The notes: generated from the letters alone by a model not told the origin. A DNA stretch of 64,000 nt from Cedecea davisae DSM 4568 (GCF_000412335.2 NZ_KE161030.1:1082515-1146514), one strand, 5' to 3'; shown: positions 19,040 to 30,292, counted from the first letter of the stretch. Numbers and translations are program-made.

Positions 19040-19948
19040 TTAGCCGAGCTGCTGTAAGGCCTGTTCCAGCGCGGCCCGCAGCAGCTTCCGGTCATGGCGA
19101 TATTTAATATCGCTGGCTTCCAGCGGCTGCTGGATAACCACTCTTCCTGTCACTTCGCTGGTGTCAACCTGCGGCCCAACGACCACGGCGTCCACTACGC
19201 GCTTGCCGATGTGTTGTTCCATCAGCTCAAGCTTCTGGCGTAGAGACAGGCTTGCAGCGGCCGGGCTTAGCTCTTTACCCAGATTGCCGATATACACCAT
19301 TGGCGCAGGCGTGCGGCGCAGCGCCTGGTCCATCTCTTCAAGCAGCAGGATAGGCATCAGGCTGGTGTAAAAACTGCCGGGGCCGATGAGAATTAAGTCA
19401 GCTTCCGCAATAGCCTCCAGCGCCTCTCGCGTGGCGGGTGCTTTGGGGTAGACGGCCAGATCCTGAGGTGGGTTGATAAGCTGGTCGATGCTCACTTCGC
19501 CGTAAACCGCGTTGCCCTGATCGTCAGTCGCCATCAAATCGACCGGAAGCTCGGACATTGGGATCAGCTGAGCATCTACTTTAAGCAGATTTCGAATTAA
19601 ATTTATGGCCTCAAGAGGGCGCACGCTTAGGTGATCCAGGGCCTTTAACATCAGGTTTCCGAGGTTATGCCCTGAAAGCTCACCATTCCCGCCAAAACGG
19701 TACTCAAACATGGTTGAGGCGACGCTGGGTTCGGTAATTAACTGATTCAGGCAGTTACGCATGTCGCCCCAGGCAATGCCGCCTTCCGAGCGCCGAATGC
19801 GTCCAGTTGAGCCGCCATTATCGGTGGTGGTGACGATGCCGGTTAAACGTGAACCCAGAGAGGAAAGCGAGGACATTACGCGGCCCAGCCCGTGGCCGCC
19901 GCCTAGCGCGACAACCCGATCAAGATCCGCAAGCGTGCGATTACGCAT
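19040..19948 (-). CDS. ybhK: YvcK/CofD-family protein YbhK
   Basis: A 302-residue protein with the N-terminal glycine-rich nucleotide/phosphate site [16 protein letters not shown] and the motifs [12 protein letters not shown] and [13 protein letters not shown]. Homologues (YvcK/GlmR) bind UDP-GlcNAc and influence central carbon flow and cell-wall synthesis; the function of the E. coli member is poorly defined. It is convergent with uvrB, nine bases apart, and divergent from moaA. Confidence 0.92.
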   Translation of the reverse strand: MRNRTLADLDRVVALGGGHGLGRVMSSLSSLGSRLTGIVTTTDNGGSTGRIRRSEGGIAWGDMRNCLNQLITEPSVASTMFEYRFGGNGELSGHNLGNLMLKALDHLSVRPLEAINLIRNLLKVDAQLIPMSELPVDLMATDDQGNAVYGEVSIDQLINPPQDLAVYPKAPATREALEAIAEADLILIGPGSFYTSLMPILLLEEMDQALRRTPAPMVYIGNLGKELSPAAASLSLRQKLELMEQHIGKRVVDAVVVGPQVDTSEVTGRVVIQQPLEASDIKYRHDRKLLRAALEQALQQLG

Positions 19949-20029
19949 AGATAAGATAATCCTTAAGAGGCATATACCGGCTTAAGGTAGCGTAAAAGTG
20001 CCTAAAAGACGATTCTCGCTCCGGGGATG

Positions 20030-20043
20030 ATGATGTATATCAA
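20030..20043. promoter_or_regulatory. FNR site upstream of moaA
   Basis: ATGATGTATATCAA fits the FNR consensus TTGATNNNNATCAA with one mismatch. The E. coli moa operon is induced anaerobically by FNR. Confidence 0.65.
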
Positions 20044-20093
20044 AGTAAAAGTTACCTTTTTAAGTATTCTGTTGCGAAATTGAACAAACAACT

Positions 20094-20117
20094 CGTTATG
20101 CATGGATTTATATAGCG
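20094..20117. promoter_or_regulatory. ModE-type box at the moaA promoter
   Basis: The half-sites CGTTAT and ATATAGCG are arranged over 24 bases, the same span as the ModE box at modA. ModE activates moa transcription in E. coli when molybdate is available. Confidence 0.6.
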
Positions 20118-20149
20118 AAAACTGATATGGCGTGAACCGCTATGTCGCG

Positions 20150-20245
20150 CTACTATCCGAGTAACACACACTCAAGCCATGGTACCTAAGTCGCAAGATA
20201 GGGTGCCCTGGCCGCGGCTCATGAGGTCGCCAGGGTGCAGGAAGA
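20150..20245 (+). promoter_or_regulatory. Moco riboswitch-type leader of moaA
   Basis: The moaA leader contains an outer pairing CTATC (20153-20157) with GATAG (20197-20201). A strong helix CCCTGGC (20206-20212)/GCCAGGG (20229-20235) lies just before the moaA ribosome site. The region sits where the molybdenum-cofactor RNA motif lies in E. coli moaABCDE. I judged it by position and helices, not by covariance model. Confidence 0.72.
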
Positions 20246-20282
20246 AATGACTGCATCTCCCGTATTTGGAAAGGTGTATTCA

Positions 20283-21269
20283 GTGTCCCAGCTTACCGAT
20301 GCTTTTGCGCGTAAGTTCTATTACTTACGTTTATCCATTACCGACGTCTGCAACTTTCGCTGCAGTTATTGCCTGCCTGACGGCTACAAGCCGCACGGCG
20401 TAGCCAATAAAAGCTTCCTCAACGTCGATGAAATCCGCCGCGTGACCCGGGCATTTTCCGCTCTGGGCACCGAAAAAGTGCGTCTCACCGGCGGGGAACC
20501 CTCCCTTCGCCGCGACTTCACCGAAATTATCGCCGCAGTGCGTGAAAACGCCTCTATCCGCCAACTGGCGGTGACCACCAACGGCTACCGTCTGGCCCGG
20601 GATATCAACGCCTGGCGTGACGCTGGCCTGACTGCGGTTAACGTCAGCGTCGATAGTCTGGACGCCCGTCAGTTCCACGCCATAACCGGCCAGGATAAAT
20701 TCCGCCAGGTGATGGAGGGCATTGATGCCGCTTTTAGCGCCGGGTTTGAGCGGGTGAAGGTGAATACCGTGCTGATGCGCGATGTAAATCATCACCAACT
20801 GGAAACGTTTCTGGCATGGATCAAGCCGCGTCCTATTCAGCTGCGCTTTATTGAGCTGATGGAAACCGGCGACGGCGGCGAGTTGTTCCGCAAGCACCAT
20901 ATCTCAGGCAAAACCATCCGCGATCAGCTTCTGGCCCGCGGCTGGGTGCATCAACTGCGCCAGCGCAGCGACGGCCCCGCTCAGGTGTTCTGCCATCCCG
21001 ATTATGCCGGGGAGATTGGCCTCATCATGCCTTACGAGAGCGATTTCTGTGCCAGCTGTAATCGGCTACGCGTCTCGTCTATCGGCAACCTGCATCTTTG
21101 CCTGTTCGGCGAGCAGGGCATTGCGCTACGCGACTTGCTCTCAGGGGATGAACAGCAGGCCGAGCTGGAAGGGCGAATTTCTTCCGCGCTGGCGATGAAA
21201 AAGCAGACCCATTTCCTGCATGACGGTAATACCGGCATCACTCAGAATCTGTCGTATATCGGCGGCTAA
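20283..21269 (+). CDS. moaA: GTP 3',8-cyclase MoaA
   Basis: A 328-residue radical-SAM enzyme for the first step of molybdopterin synthesis, converting GTP to 3',8-cyclo-H2GTP. The N-terminal cluster CxxxCxxC is at C23, C27 and C30. The C-terminal cluster motif is CASCNRLR...C, and the essential C-terminal GG tail is present. I use the GTG at 20283 (then [17 protein letters not shown], as in E. coli), with AAGG eight bases before it. An ATG further upstream would translate part of the riboswitch leader. Confidence 0.95.
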   Translation: MSQLTDAFARKFYYLRLSITDVCNFRCSYCLPDGYKPHGVANKSFLNVDEIRRVTRAFSALGTEKVRLTGGEPSLRRDFTEIIAAVRENASIRQLAVTTNGYRLARDINAWRDAGLTAVNVSVDSLDARQFHAITGQDKFRQVMEGIDAAFSAGFERVKVNTVLMRDVNHHQLETFLAWIKPRPIQLRFIELMETGDGGELFRKHHISGKTIRDQLLARGWVHQLRQRSDGPAQVFCHPDYAGEIGLIMPYESDFCASCNRLRVSSIGNLHLCLFGEQGIALRDLLSGDEQQAELEGRISSALAMKKQTHFLHDGNTGITQNLSYIGG

Positions 21270-21295
21270 CACGCCAGCCCACAAGGAGAATACCG

Positions 21296-21808
21296 ATGAG
21301 TCAGGTAAGCCAGGAGTTTATCGCGGCACGTATTGCTATTTTGACGGTATCCAGCCGTCGTGGTGAAGAGGACGACACCTCGGGGCACTATCTGCGCGAA
21401 GCGGCAACCGAAGCCGGACATCAGGTCGTGGATAAAGCTATCGTTAAAGAAAATCGCTACGCCATTCGCGCCGAAGTATCCCGGTGGATTGCCGATGAGC
21501 ATGTTCAGGTGGTGCTGGTTAACGGCGGCACCGGTTTTACCGACGGCGACCAGGTGCCCGAGGCGTTGCTCCCGCTGTTTGACCGTGAAGTTGAAGGGTT
21601 TGGGGAGCTGTTCCGCATGCTGTCGTTCGAAGAGATAGGCACCTCTACGCTGCAATCTCGCGCCGTAGCGGGTATGGCGAACAAAACGCTGATTTTTGCC
21701 ATGCCCGGCTCGACCAAAGCTTGCCGCACCGCGTGGGAAAATATTATTCAGGCGCAGCTGGATGCCCGCCAGCGTCCTTGCAATTTCCATCCACATCTTA
21801 AGAAATAA
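21296..21808 (+). CDS. moaB: Molybdenum cofactor biosynthesis protein MoaB
   Basis: A 170-residue MoCF-domain protein with LTVSSRRGEEDDTSG, VNGGTGFTDGDQVPEAL and the substrate-site segment AMPGSTKACRTAWE. It belongs to the MogA/MoaB fold, which adenylylates molybdopterin in some organisms; the E. coli protein appears dispensable. It is second in moaABCDE and ends three bases before moaC. Confidence 0.95.
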   Translation: MSQVSQEFIAARIAILTVSSRRGEEDDTSGHYLREAATEAGHQVVDKAIVKENRYAIRAEVSRWIADEHVQVVLVNGGTGFTDGDQVPEALLPLFDREVEGFGELFRMLSFEEIGTSTLQSRAVAGMANKTLIFAMPGSTKACRTAWENIIQAQLDARQRPCNFHPHLKK

Positions 21809-21811
21809 GTT

Positions 21812-22297
21812 ATGTCGCAATTAACCCATATTAACGCCGCCGGAGAGGCGCACATGGTGGATGTTTCCGCCAAGGCCGAAACGGTGCGGGAAGCCCGCGC
21901 GGAAGCTTTTGTCACCATGCTCCCTCAAACGCTGGCGATGATTATCGAAGGCAGCCATCACAAAGGCGATGTCTTTGCGACGGCGCGTATCGCAGGTATT
22001 CAGGCCGCCAAACGGACCTGGGAGCTTATCCCGCTATGCCACCCGCTAATGCTCAGTAAAGTTGAGCTGAAGCTGGAGGCTCAGCTGGAGCATAACCGCG
22101 TGCGCATTGAGTCCCTGTGCCGGTTGACCGGTAAAACCGGCGTTGAGATGGAAGCCCTGACGGCGGCTTCGGTGGCGGCGCTAACCATTTATGACATGTG
22201 CAAAGCGGTGCAAAAAGATATGGTGATTGGCCCGGTTCGCCTGCTGGCAAAAAGCGGCGGGAAATCCGGAGATTTCAGGGTGGACGACGATGCTTAA
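21812..22297 (+). CDS. moaC: Cyclic pyranopterin monophosphate synthase MoaC
   Basis: A 161-residue enzyme converting cyclo-H2GTP to cPMP. Motifs include [32 protein letters not shown] with the active-site His region, [25 protein letters not shown] and the catalytic lysine region QKDMVIG. It overlaps moaD by eight bases. Confidence 0.96.
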   Translation: MSQLTHINAAGEAHMVDVSAKAETVREARAEAFVTMLPQTLAMIIEGSHHKGDVFATARIAGIQAAKRTWELIPLCHPLMLSKVELKLEAQLEHNRVRIESLCRLTGKTGVEMEALTAASVAALTIYDMCKAVQKDMVIGPVRLLAKSGGKSGDFRVDDDA

Positions 22298-22535
22298 CGT
22301 ACTGTTTTTTGCCCAGGTTCGCGAGCTGGTTGGCCGCGATAGCGTGGCGGTTGATGCAGTCTATAGCGATGTAGAACAGCTGCGCGCGGCGCTGGCCGCG
22401 AAAGGGAGCCGCTGGGAGCTGGCGCTGGAGTCCGGCAAATTGCTGGCGGCGGTGAACCAGACGCTGGTGAGTTTTGACCATCCGCTGGCCGAAGGCGATG
22501 AAGTCGCTTTCTTCCCGCCGGTAACCGGAGGATAA
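22290..22535 (+). CDS. moaD: Molybdopterin synthase small subunit MoaD
   Basis: An 81-residue ubiquitin-fold sulfur carrier ending in the GG tail (FFPPVTGG) that is thiocarboxylated by MoeB and inserted into MoaE. The ATG at 22290 gives [15 protein letters not shown], matching the family; the longer frame extension lies inside moaC. The stop is one base before moaE. Confidence 0.96.
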   Translation: MLNVLFFAQVRELVGRDSVAVDAVYSDVEQLRAALAAKGSRWELALESGKLLAAVNQTLVSFDHPLAEGDEVAFFPPVTGG

Positions 22536-22536
22536 A

Positions 22537-22989
22537 ATGGACAGCACGCGCATAGTCGTTGGCCGCGAGAATTTTAACGTCGGGGAAGAGTACCAGTGGC
22601 TTTCCCAATGTGACGAAGACGGCGCGGTAGTCACATTCACCGGCAAGGTCCGCAATCATAACCTCGGGGACAGCGTCAGCGCCCTTACGCTGGAGCATTA
22701 CCCGGGGATGACGGAGAAAGCGCTGGAAGAAATCGTCGTCGAAGCCAGAAGCCGCTGGCCGCTACAGCGGGTTACGGTTATTCACCGCATCGGCGAACTG
22801 TGGCCCGGCGATGAGATAGTTTTTGTCGGCGTGACCGGGGCGCACCGCAGCTCGGCCTTTGATGCGGCGCAGTTTATTATGGATTACCTGAAAACCCGTG
22901 CGCCATTCTGGAAACGGGAAGCCACGCAGCAGGGCGACCGCTGGGTAGAAGCAAGAGACAGCGATAAGCAGGCGGCTAAACGCTGGTAG
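22537..22989 (+). CDS. moaE: Molybdopterin synthase catalytic subunit MoaE
   Basis: A 150-residue subunit that forms the dithiolene of molybdopterin with MoaD. Conserved segments are GAVVTFTGKVRNHN, LEHYPGMTEKAL, HRIGELWPGDEIVFVGV, and the C-terminal PFWKREATQQGDRWVEARD with the catalytic lysine. It is last in the moa operon. Confidence 0.96.
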   Translation: MDSTRIVVGRENFNVGEEYQWLSQCDEDGAVVTFTGKVRNHNLGDSVSALTLEHYPGMTEKALEEIVVEARSRWPLQRVTVIHRIGELWPGDEIVFVGVTGAHRSSAFDAAQFIMDYLKTRAPFWKREATQQGDRWVEARDSDKQAAKRW

Positions 22990-23079
22990 GGTGCGCGGCT
23001 GGCGGGATGTGTTAATCTTAAAGCGGGTGAGCTAAACAGCTCGCGTCAGAAGCTTAATTTACCATACAGAGGAAGCATC

Positions 23080-23790
23080 ATGGACCGATTCCCGCGTCCC
23101 AATGAGACTATCGTGCAGCGTGCCAATACCGGCCTCCAGACCTTTATGGCGCAAGTCTACGGCTGGATGACCTGCGGCCTGCTGCTTACCGCATTTATCG
23201 CCTGGTATGCGGCGAACACTCCGGCAGTGATGGAGTTCGTTTTCTCCAGTAAAATTACTTTCTTTGGCCTGATTATCGCTCAGCTGGCGCTGGTGTTTGT
23301 CATTTCCGGCATGGTAAACAGACTTAGCGCAGGCGTTGCTACCACGCTGTTTATGCTCTATTCGGCGCTTACCGGCCTGACAATGGCGAGCATTTTCCTG
23401 GTCTATACCTATTCGTCCATTGCCAGCACCTTCGTGGTTGCCGGCGGGATGTTCGGCGCGATGAGCCTGTATGGTTACACCACGAAACGCGACCTGAGCG
23501 GCTTCGGTAATATGCTGTTTATGGCGCTTATCGGTATCGTGCTGGCGTCGCTGGTTAACTTCTGGCTTAAGAGCGATGCGCTAATGTGGGCGATTACCTA
23601 CATCGGGGTTATCGTGTTTGTTGGCCTCACCGCCTATGACACGCAGAAGCTGAAAAATATTGGCGAGCAGATAGATACCCGCGACGCACAAATGCTGCGT
23701 AAATACTCAATTGTTGGCGCGCTGACGCTGTATCTGGACTTTATTAACCTATTCCTGATGCTGCTGCGTATTTTTGGTAACCGCCGCTAA
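23080..23790 (+). CDS. ybhL: Bax inhibitor-1 family membrane protein YbhL
   Basis: A 236-residue inner-membrane protein with seven hydrophobic segments of the BI-1/TMBIM family. The C-terminal signature region VGLTAYDTQKLKNIGEQ holds the conserved aspartate that gates calcium leak in BsYetJ-type homologues. An AGAGGAAGC site precedes the start. Its physiological role in enterics is unknown. It lies downstream of moaE in the E. coli order. Confidence 0.92.
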   Translation: MDRFPRPNETIVQRANTGLQTFMAQVYGWMTCGLLLTAFIAWYAANTPAVMEFVFSSKITFFGLIIAQLALVFVISGMVNRLSAGVATTLFMLYSALTGLTMASIFLVYTYSSIASTFVVAGGMFGAMSLYGYTTKRDLSGFGNMLFMALIGIVLASLVNFWLKSDALMWAITYIGVIVFVGLTAYDTQKLKNIGEQIDTRDAQMLRKYSIVGALTLYLDFINLFLMLLRIFGNRR

Positions 23791-23796
23791 TATTAT

Positions 23797-23820
23797 GCCC
23801 TCTCTCTTTGGGGAGAGGGC
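23797..23820 (+). terminator. Hairpin after ybhL (possible terminator)
   Basis: GCCCTCTC and GGAGAGGGC form a strong stem-loop directly after the ybhL stop. No T-run follows, so it may only stabilise the transcript end. Confidence 0.4.
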
Positions 23821-23998
23821 TATCTCAGTACGCTTTTGGCCCCGCAGTCCATCCTTTTGTTGGTTTTTCCTCCAGCACTTTTGCCAGCCTGAACGGAAAT
23901 ATATTGCAATACCTGTCACAAAAAGGGGGCGTATTGAGGAAATTTCCGTACACTTGCGTACTCTGATTAACAGGAAGAAATACTCCAGGAGATAAACC

Positions 23999-24406
23999 AT
24001 GAAGTGGCAACAACGTGTAAGAGTGAGAACCGGACTGGGTTGCTGGCAGATTATGCTGCATCTTGCGGTGGTTGCTGCCCTGCTCGTTGGCTGGAAAACC
24101 GCAACCCTGATCCCGGTGGGGGTAGGGCTGTGCCTGCTTTATGTTCTCACGGTAGTGCTGATGTTTACCTTCCAGCGCTTCCATTCGGGCCGCCTGCGCG
24201 ACATCGGCGATTTTCTTGAAGAGCTGACCACTACCTGGTACTTCGGCACCGCGATGATTGCCCTCTGGCTGCTTTCAAGAGTGGTGCAAAGTCACCTCGT
24301 TTTAGTGCTGGCAGGCCTGGCTATGCTGGCCGGGCCCGCGATTTACTCCCTGCTCGCTAAAGACAAATCAGGCAATCTTGCGCCTAAACATCCAGTACGC
24401 CGCTGA
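23999..24406 (+). CDS. ybhQ: Inner-membrane protein YbhQ
   Basis: A 135-residue protein with four hydrophobic segments, closely similar to E. coli YbhQ ([20 protein letters not shown]..., [22 protein letters not shown] end). Function is unknown. An AGGAG site precedes the start. Its last 39 bases overlap the end of the convergent ybhR. Confidence 0.92.
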   Translation: MKWQQRVRVRTGLGCWQIMLHLAVVAALLVGWKTATLIPVGVGLCLLYVLTVVLMFTFQRFHSGRLRDIGDFLEELTTTWYFGTAMIALWLLSRVVQSHLVLVLAGLAMLAGPAIYSLLAKDKSGNLAPKHPVRR

Positions 24407-25474
24407 GCCGGTCGTGGCCGCTATCACCAGCAGCGGCCACAAACTCTGCCACACAATGTCAAAGCTCGCATCCTTCAGGTAAATCTGCTTGGTTATATCC
24501 GTGAAGTGGCGAATCGGGTTAATCCACGTCAGGTTTTGCAGCCATACCGGCATGTTTTCCACCGGCGAAACATAGCCTGAAAGCAGGATTGCGGGCATCA
24601 TAAAGACAAATACCCCGATAAACGCCTGCTGCTGCGTTGAGCACAGGGCCGAAATCAGCAGCCCAAATCCGACCAGCGACAGCCCGTAAATAATCATCGT
24701 GAAGTAAAACAGCAGCAGCGAGCCGGAGAAGGGAATGTGGTAACCCCAAATGCCCACAGCCAGCACGATAGTTGCCTGCACCAGCGCTACTATTTGCGCA
24801 GGAACAGCCTTGCCGATGAATATTTGCCACGTTGCCAAGGGAGATACCAGCAGCTGGTCGAGCGTGCCCTGTTCGCGTTCGCGTGCCACGGAAAGTGACG
24901 TTACGATCATTACGCCAATGGTGGTTATCATGGCAATCAGCGACGGCACCACGAACCATTTGTAATCAAGATTTGGGTTATACCAGTTGCGGACAACCAG
25001 CTCGCTGTTGTTCGGCTTTGGCATGCCCGTCATCAGCTCCTGCTGGTAGTTGTTGACTATCTGCTGGAGATAATTGGCGGCGATTTGCGCGCTGTTGGAG
25101 TTGCGTCCGTCCAGCAGTATTTGCAGTTTGGCAGGCTGCTGGCTTGCCAGATCGCGTGAAAAGTTAGCCGGAAAACGAATCAGCAGCAGTGCTTTCTGGT
25201 TGTCGATAGTCGGCTGGATCTCCTGCGGGCTTTTCAGCAGCAGCACGTTGCTGAAGGCGCTGGCGCGGGCAAAGCGCTGGGTCAACTCCACCGACTGGCT
25301 GCCGTTATCTTCGTTGTAGATGGCAATGGTGGCATTTGTCACCTCAAGCGTGGCGGCAAAAGGAAACAGGATTACCTGAATCAGCACCGGCAGAATAAGG
25401 ATGGCGCGGGTCTGAGGTTCACGCAGCAGCGACTGAAGTTCTTTGCGTATCAACGTCCATAAACGATAAAACAT
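24368..25474 (-). CDS. ybhR: ABC exporter permease YbhR
   Basis: A 368-residue ABC-2 permease. One N-terminal transmembrane helix is followed by a large periplasmic domain (about 45-175), then five helices and the ABC-2 motif [20 protein letters not shown] (about 192-211). With YbhS and the ATPase YbhF it forms an exporter that in E. coli affects sensitivity to cephalosporins and tetracycline-type drugs and exports cations. It is the last gene of the cecR-ybhGFSR operon. Confidence 0.94.
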   Translation of the reverse strand: MFYRLWTLIRKELQSLLREPQTRAILILPVLIQVILFPFAATLEVTNATIAIYNEDNGSQSVELTQRFARASAFSNVLLLKSPQEIQPTIDNQKALLLIRFPANFSRDLASQQPAKLQILLDGRNSNSAQIAANYLQQIVNNYQQELMTGMPKPNNSELVVRNWYNPNLDYKWFVVPSLIAMITTIGVMIVTSLSVAREREQGTLDQLLVSPLATWQIFIGKAVPAQIVALVQATIVLAVGIWGYHIPFSGSLLLFYFTMIIYGLSLVGFGLLISALCSTQQQAFIGVFVFMMPAILLSGYVSPVENMPVWLQNLTWINPIRHFTDITKQIYLKDASFDIVWQSLWPLLVIAATTGSAAYWMFRRKIA

Positions 25475-25484
25475 GCCTTCTCCC

Positions 25485-26624
25485 TTAATCGAGCCGACGT
25501 TTGGTTTTTAGCGCCGTCAGGCCAATAAACATCACCGCCGAGGCAATTAAAAACAGCATATTCACGATCAGCACCGAGGTAATATTCCCCGCCAGGAACA
25601 GGCTTTGCAGGGTGCTGACAAAATAACGAGCCGGGATAACATAAGTCACCGCCCGAATAATCGCCGGCATGCTGTCTATCTGGAAGATAAAGCCGGAAAG
25701 CATTATCGAGGGCAGAAATGCCGCATTCAGCGCCACCTGGGCGGCGTTAAACTGGTTACGGGTGATGGTGGAAATCAGCAGCCCCATGCCAAGCGTGCTG
25801 AGTAAAAACAGGCTGGTTATCAGGAACAGCAAAATCAGTGAGCCACGCCACGGCACTCCGAGAATAAACACGGTCACCAGCATACACAGCAGCATCGCCA
25901 GCATACCCAGCACGTAATAAGGCACTAATTTGCACAGCAGCAGCTCGGTACGCGTGACCTGAGTAGAGAGCAGGGCTTCCATAGTGCCGCGCTCCCATTC
26001 ACGGGCAACTACCAGAGAGGTGAGGATAGCGCCTATCACGGTCATGATAATAGTGACCGCGCCGGGGATGATAAAATGCTGGCTGATGGCCGCCGGGTTA
26101 AACCAGTAGCGGAGCTGCACGTCAATCAGCGGTTCAAAACTCTCTCCGCGATCCTCAGCTCGCTGCTGCTGCCAAAGCTGCCAGATCCCCTGCATATAGC
26201 CCTGAACAAAGTTGGCGGTATTAGGTTCGCTGCCGTCGGTTATTACCTGAATCGGCGCGCTGGCACCGGGGCGAGCCATATTCTGGGCAAAATCCGTCGG
26301 GATAGTCACCAGGCCACGAATCTTCCCGGCCTGCATCAGTTGAACCAAATACTCGCGGTTATCGCTGATCGTGGGTTGAATAAAAGGCGAGGCGCTAATG
26401 GCGTGCGTGAAGTCCAGCGCCTCGTCGCTTTGCTGCTCTACCAGCACACCGACGTGCAGGCGGCTGGAATCAAGGTTAATCCCGTAGCCAAAAATAAACA
26501 GCAGCAGCAGCGGGATAACTACGGCAATCAGCCAACTGCTGGGGTCACGCACGATTTGACGCGTCTCTTTAATGCATAAAGCGCGGACGCGACGCCACGA
26601 CACCAGCTGGTTATGTTCGCTCAT
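25485..26624 (-). CDS. ybhS: ABC exporter permease YbhS
   Basis: A 379-residue ABC-2 permease with the same layout as YbhR: one N-terminal helix ([14 protein letters not shown]), a periplasmic domain, then helices around [20 protein letters not shown] and [12 protein letters not shown]. It is a partner of YbhR and YbhF. Its start overlaps the end of ybhF by fourteen bases, and ybhR begins ten bases after its stop. Confidence 0.94.
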   Translation of the reverse strand: MSEHNQLVSWRRVRALCIKETRQIVRDPSSWLIAVVIPLLLLFIFGYGINLDSSRLHVGVLVEQQSDEALDFTHAISASPFIQPTISDNREYLVQLMQAGKIRGLVTIPTDFAQNMARPGASAPIQVITDGSEPNTANFVQGYMQGIWQLWQQQRAEDRGESFEPLIDVQLRYWFNPAAISQHFIIPGAVTIIMTVIGAILTSLVVAREWERGTMEALLSTQVTRTELLLCKLVPYYVLGMLAMLLCMLVTVFILGVPWRGSLILLFLITSLFLLSTLGMGLLISTITRNQFNAAQVALNAAFLPSIMLSGFIFQIDSMPAIIRAVTYVIPARYFVSTLQSLFLAGNITSVLIVNMLFLIASAVMFIGLTALKTKRRLD

Positions 26625-28359
26625 CGTGATGCTCCTTATCCCATTCGTGGATTAGCCCGATAAACGCCTGCTCCATCGTTGGGTCAGGCGTTTCATCGTC
26701 CGCTACCTGCCGCTTCAGGTCGTCCGGCGTGCCGCTGGCGATAAGCTTGCCGCGATAAACCAGGCCGATGCGGTCGCAGTATTCGGCTTCGTCCATGAAG
26801 TGAGTGGTTACCATCACGGTAACGCCTTTCTCCACCATGCTGTTGATATGCAGCCAGAATTCCCGGCGGGTGATGGGGTCGACGCCGGAAGTCGGTTCGT
26901 CGAGAAACAGAATGTCCGGCTCGTGCATCAGCGAACAGGCGAGCGCCAGGCGCTGTTTGAAGCCGAGCGGCAGCGAGTCCGTGGTGCTGTTAGCTATCGG
27001 CTGGAGCGCAAAGGCTTCGCTCATCCGGCTAATTTTTTCCTGCTGGGCACGCCCGCGCAGGCCGTAAACGCCGGAGAAAAACCGCAGGTTCTGCGCTACC
27101 GTCAGGTTGCCGTAGAGGGAAAATTTTTGCGCCATATAGCCCAGGTGCTGCCGCGCTTTGCCGGAGCTGGTTTTCAGATCCATATCCAGCACCAGCGCTT
27201 TACCCGAAGTGGGGACTAACAAACCGCACATCATCTTGAAAGTCGTGGATTTCCCAGCCCCATTAGGTCCCAGCAGGCCGAAGATTTCCCCGCGCTTAAC
27301 GGCGAAGTTAACGTGGTCGGTAGCCGCGAAATCGCCAAATTTTTTGGTCAGCTCTTTGGCCTGAATCACCGTCTCGCTGGCTTCGCCTTCCACGGTGTGA
27401 AGAATGTCGCCCAAAGGCGATTCATTAGCCCCCGCGCCGCCGAGCAGGTCGATAAACGCATCTTCAAAGCGCGGGTCGGTCTCTTTGAAGCCGGACTCGG
27501 GGATATTGAGCGCCGCGGCCAGGTCGCTAACATCAGCCTGTTTGGCAAGGATCAGGCGCACCGAGCGCCCCTGAATGACGCCATCGCTTACCTGCGGCAT
27601 TTTCAGGGCCCGCTGTAGCAACTGGCGATTATTCTCGCCCTCATGGCTGACCAGCAAAGAGCGCCCTGCCATTTTTTGCGTGAGCTCTTTGGGCGCGCCG
27701 TGGTACAGCAGCTCGCCTTCGTTCATCAGCAAAATTTCCCGGCACTGTTCGGCTTCATCGAGGTAAGAGGTGCTCCACAGAATCAGCATGCCTTCTCCGG
27801 CAAGCTCGTGAACCATTTGCCACAGCTCACGCCGGGATATCGGGTCGACCCCCACGCCAGGCTCGTCGAGCAGCAGCACTTTGGGCTGGCCGACGAGGGT
27901 GCAGGCGAGGCCAAGTTTTTGCTTCATGCCGCCGGAAAGTTTGCCCGCGAGCCGAGCGGTAAATGGCCCAAGGGAGGTAAATTCCAGCAGTCTTTCAAAG
28001 GTGCTTTTGCGTTCTTCACCGGTCACGCCGCGCAGGTCGGCATACAAGGTGAGGTTTTCCATCACCGTTAAATCTTCGTACAGGCCGAATTTTTGCGGCA
28101 TATAGCCGAGCTCGGCGTGGAGGGCGCGATCGTCTTTAATCGGGTCGAGGCCAATCACCGAAGCCGTACCTTCGCTGGGTTTCAATAATCCGGCCAGCAT
28201 CCTCATCAGGGTCGTTTTGCCCGCCCCATCCGGGCCGACTAAACCGGTCACCGCACCGGCATGAATTTCGCAATCCAGGCTGGCGACAGCGGGTTTCTCC
28301 AGATCCGGAAAGCGCTTCATCAACCCCTGGAGGCGAATTGTCGCTTTATTGTTGCTCAT
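26611..28359 (-). CDS. ybhF: Fused tandem ABC ATPase YbhF
   Basis: A 582-residue protein with two ATPase domains. The first has Walker [10 protein letters not shown] (about 38-46), signature [12 protein letters not shown] and Walker [14 protein letters not shown]. The second has Walker [10 protein letters not shown] (about 352-360), [12 protein letters not shown] in place of a classical signature (also seen in the E. coli protein) and Walker [14 protein letters not shown]. It energises YbhRS and overlaps ybhG and ybhS at its ends. Confidence 0.95.
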   Translation of the reverse strand: MSNNKATIRLQGLMKRFPDLEKPAVASLDCEIHAGAVTGLVGPDGAGKTTLMRMLAGLLKPSEGTASVIGLDPIKDDRALHAELGYMPQKFGLYEDLTVMENLTLYADLRGVTGEERKSTFERLLEFTSLGPFTARLAGKLSGGMKQKLGLACTLVGQPKVLLLDEPGVGVDPISRRELWQMVHELAGEGMLILWSTSYLDEAEQCREILLMNEGELLYHGAPKELTQKMAGRSLLVSHEGENNRQLLQRALKMPQVSDGVIQGRSVRLILAKQADVSDLAAALNIPESGFKETDPRFEDAFIDLLGGAGANESPLGDILHTVEGEASETVIQAKELTKKFGDFAATDHVNFAVKRGEIFGLLGPNGAGKSTTFKMMCGLLVPTSGKALVLDMDLKTSSGKARQHLGYMAQKFSLYGNLTVAQNLRFFSGVYGLRGRAQQEKISRMSEAFALQPIANSTTDSLPLGFKQRLALACSLMHEPDILFLDEPTSGVDPITRREFWLHINSMVEKGVTVMVTTHFMDEAEYCDRIGLVYRGKLIASGTPDDLKRQVADDETPDPTMEQAFIGLIHEWDKEHHDERT

Positions 28360-29353
28360 GCTGAGTTCCGCCGTTGAATTTCACCGTAACCGGCATCCCC
28401 TGGCGCAGGGCGTCATCCGCATCGGTGACGATAATTCGCAGGCGATAAACCAGGTCTGTGCGTAAATCAGGCGTTTCTACGGTTTTAGGCGTGAATTCTG
28501 CCGTAGGGGAGACAAAGCCAATTTTGCCGTGGTACGGCTTATCCGGACGGCCGTCGGTATAAATCAGCAGCTCGCTTCCCGGTTTAGCCTCGCCGAGGCT
28601 GGCCTCATTGATATAGGCGCGGATCCACACCGGGCGGGTAAGAGACAGCGTGAGCACCGTGCTGCCAGCGTTGAGCATGCTGCCTGGCTCAACGGCGCGG
28701 GTCAGCAGCGTGCCGTCAGACGGCGCAATTAGGGTAGTGTCCTGCAAATCGAGCTGAGACTGTGCGAGCTGGGCTTTTGCCTGCTGCAAACTGGCCTGAG
28801 CCTGGGCAATTTCCTGCGGACGGTTGCCGCTGCGATACTGGCTAAGCTTATCTTTTGCCGCTTTCAGCGTGGCTTTTGCCTGTTCGCTGGAGGAACGGGC
28901 GTTTTCTAATTCGTTAGCAGATATGGTGCGTGTGGCCCACAGCCCTTGCTGGCGCTGATAAAAGTTCTGGGCGTAATCATAGGCGGCCTGAGCCTGGTTC
29001 ACCTGGGCCGCAGCCTGGGCAATCTCTTCATCGCGGTAGCCCGCAATAATTAAGTCATATTTTGCCTGGGCTGCGGCCACGTTGGCCTCGGCCTGGCGTA
29101 ATGCATTTTCATAGGGGGCTTTATCGAGCAGTCCCAGCGGCTCGCCGGATTTGATTGCATCGCCTTCGTCCACCTCCAGCGCGGCAAGGCGGCCCCCCAC
29201 CCGGAAGCTGAGGTTAACGGTGCGAATATCGACGTTGCCGTACAGCGTCAGCCCGTCGTCCTGCCTGCCCTGATACCATTTCCAGCCGCCAAATGCCGCG
29301 GCTACCAGCGCTAAAATCACAACGGCGACAATAACCGGCTTCTTATTGTTCAT
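28346..29353 (-). CDS. ybhG: HlyD-type periplasmic adaptor YbhG
   Basis: A 335-residue membrane-fusion protein. A single N-terminal hydrophobic anchor ([18 protein letters not shown]) is followed by a lipoyl/barrel half ([20 protein letters not shown]), a long coiled coil rich in Ala/Gln (about 85-210), and the second barrel half ([21 protein letters not shown]). It links YbhFSR to an outer-membrane channel. It overlaps cecR upstream and ybhF downstream. Confidence 0.94.
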   Translation of the reverse strand: MNNKKPVIVAVVILALVAAAFGGWKWYQGRQDDGLTLYGNVDIRTVNLSFRVGGRLAALEVDEGDAIKSGEPLGLLDKAPYENALRQAEANVAAAQAKYDLIIAGYRDEEIAQAAAQVNQAQAAYDYAQNFYQRQQGLWATRTISANELENARSSSEQAKATLKAAKDKLSQYRSGNRPQEIAQAQASLQQAKAQLAQSQLDLQDTTLIAPSDGTLLTRAVEPGSMLNAGSTVLTLSLTRPVWIRAYINEASLGEAKPGSELLIYTDGRPDKPYHGKIGFVSPTAEFTPKTVETPDLRTDLVYRLRIIVTDADDALRQGMPVTVKFNGGTQHEQQ

Positions 29354-30038
29354 CGCTCGTTCTTCCTCCGTTTATGGATAATCCCTGCAGGATGAAATCG
29401 ACGTGGCTAAGCACCACGCGGCTTATTTGCTGCACTTTGGCCTGGTCAAACTGCGGCCAGCCGGTACGCAACAGAATCGTTTCGCGCCCGAGCCTGAAGG
29501 CCAGCACCTGGCCGAGCAGCGTGTGGGTATGCAAAATAGTTTCAGTATCGAAAGCATCCCGTCCAGTGTAGTGGGCAACCAGAGTGGTGAGCAGGGAATG
29601 CATTGGGTCGATAACCTGAGCGTGGATCAACTGGTAGGCAGCGGTCGGGGAAAGCTGCTCGCGGGAGATAAATTTGCTCAGGTTCAGCGTATTGTCGGAG
29701 GTCAACAGGGCCAGCATTTGCCCAAGCGCGGTATGGATAAGCTCGCGGATTTTCGCTTTATCAGGAGCGGGCTGGGCAAGAAGCGTTTCGGCCTGCGTAA
29801 CGTGCTGCTGGAAGTTAACGCTGATAAAGTCGGCAATCCACTGGGCCGATGCCATATACAGCTCTTCTTTGGAACCGAAGTAGTAAGTAATGGCGGCGAT
29901 ATTTTGCCCGGCCTGCGCGGCAATATCTCGCGTGGTCGCATGCATTCCGTATTCGGCAAACTGAGCAATAGCCGCGGATATCAGCGTGTTTTTTGCCTGC
30001 TCACCGCGGCTGGTGACCGGCGTCGGTCCTGCGTTCAT
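29343..30038 (-). CDS. cecR: TetR-family regulator CecR (YbiH)
   Basis: A 231-residue repressor. An N-terminal helix-turn-helix (about 15-60, [26 protein letters not shown]) is followed by a ligand domain. In E. coli CecR controls its own operon with ybhGFSR and the divergent rhlE in response to cephalosporins and chloramphenicol. A perfect 20-base palindrome just upstream (30056-30075) is the likely target. Confidence 0.93.
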   Translation of the reverse strand: MNAGPTPVTSRGEQAKNTLISAAIAQFAEYGMHATTRDIAAQAGQNIAAITYYFGSKEELYMASAQWIADFISVNFQQHVTQAETLLAQPAPDKAKIRELIHTALGQMLALLTSDNTLNLSKFISREQLSPTAAYQLIHAQVIDPMHSLLTTLVAHYTGRDAFDTETILHTHTLLGQVLAFRLGRETILLRTGWPQFDQAKVQQISRVVLSHVDFILQGLSINGGRTSDEQ

Positions 30039-30055
30039 ACCGACCTCTTAAAAAG

Positions 30056-30075
30056 TTAATCAATCGATTGATTAA
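30056..30075. promoter_or_regulatory. CecR operator between cecR and rhlE
   Basis: TTAATCAATCGATTGATTAA is a perfect 20-base palindrome in the divergent cecR/rhlE promoter, 18 bases before the cecR start. It is a typical TetR-family operator, and CecR is the obvious binder. Confidence 0.82.
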
Positions 30076-30292
30076 GCGTAAGCAAAGTTATCACCCCTGT
30101 CCAGCGCAAGGCTTTATTCTGTCAACGGTGGGTAAAGTGAGAATTTATGCGGAAGATCACAAAAACTGCTACACTGCATCCCGAACGGCGCCGTGGTTTG
30201 CGCCTCCTCTCTTCGCCAGCCTTGCGCTGGCGCGTGATGTTCCCCCTGGAAACTACACCGCGAAACGCGGTCAGGGCGGTTCTGGAGTTCCT

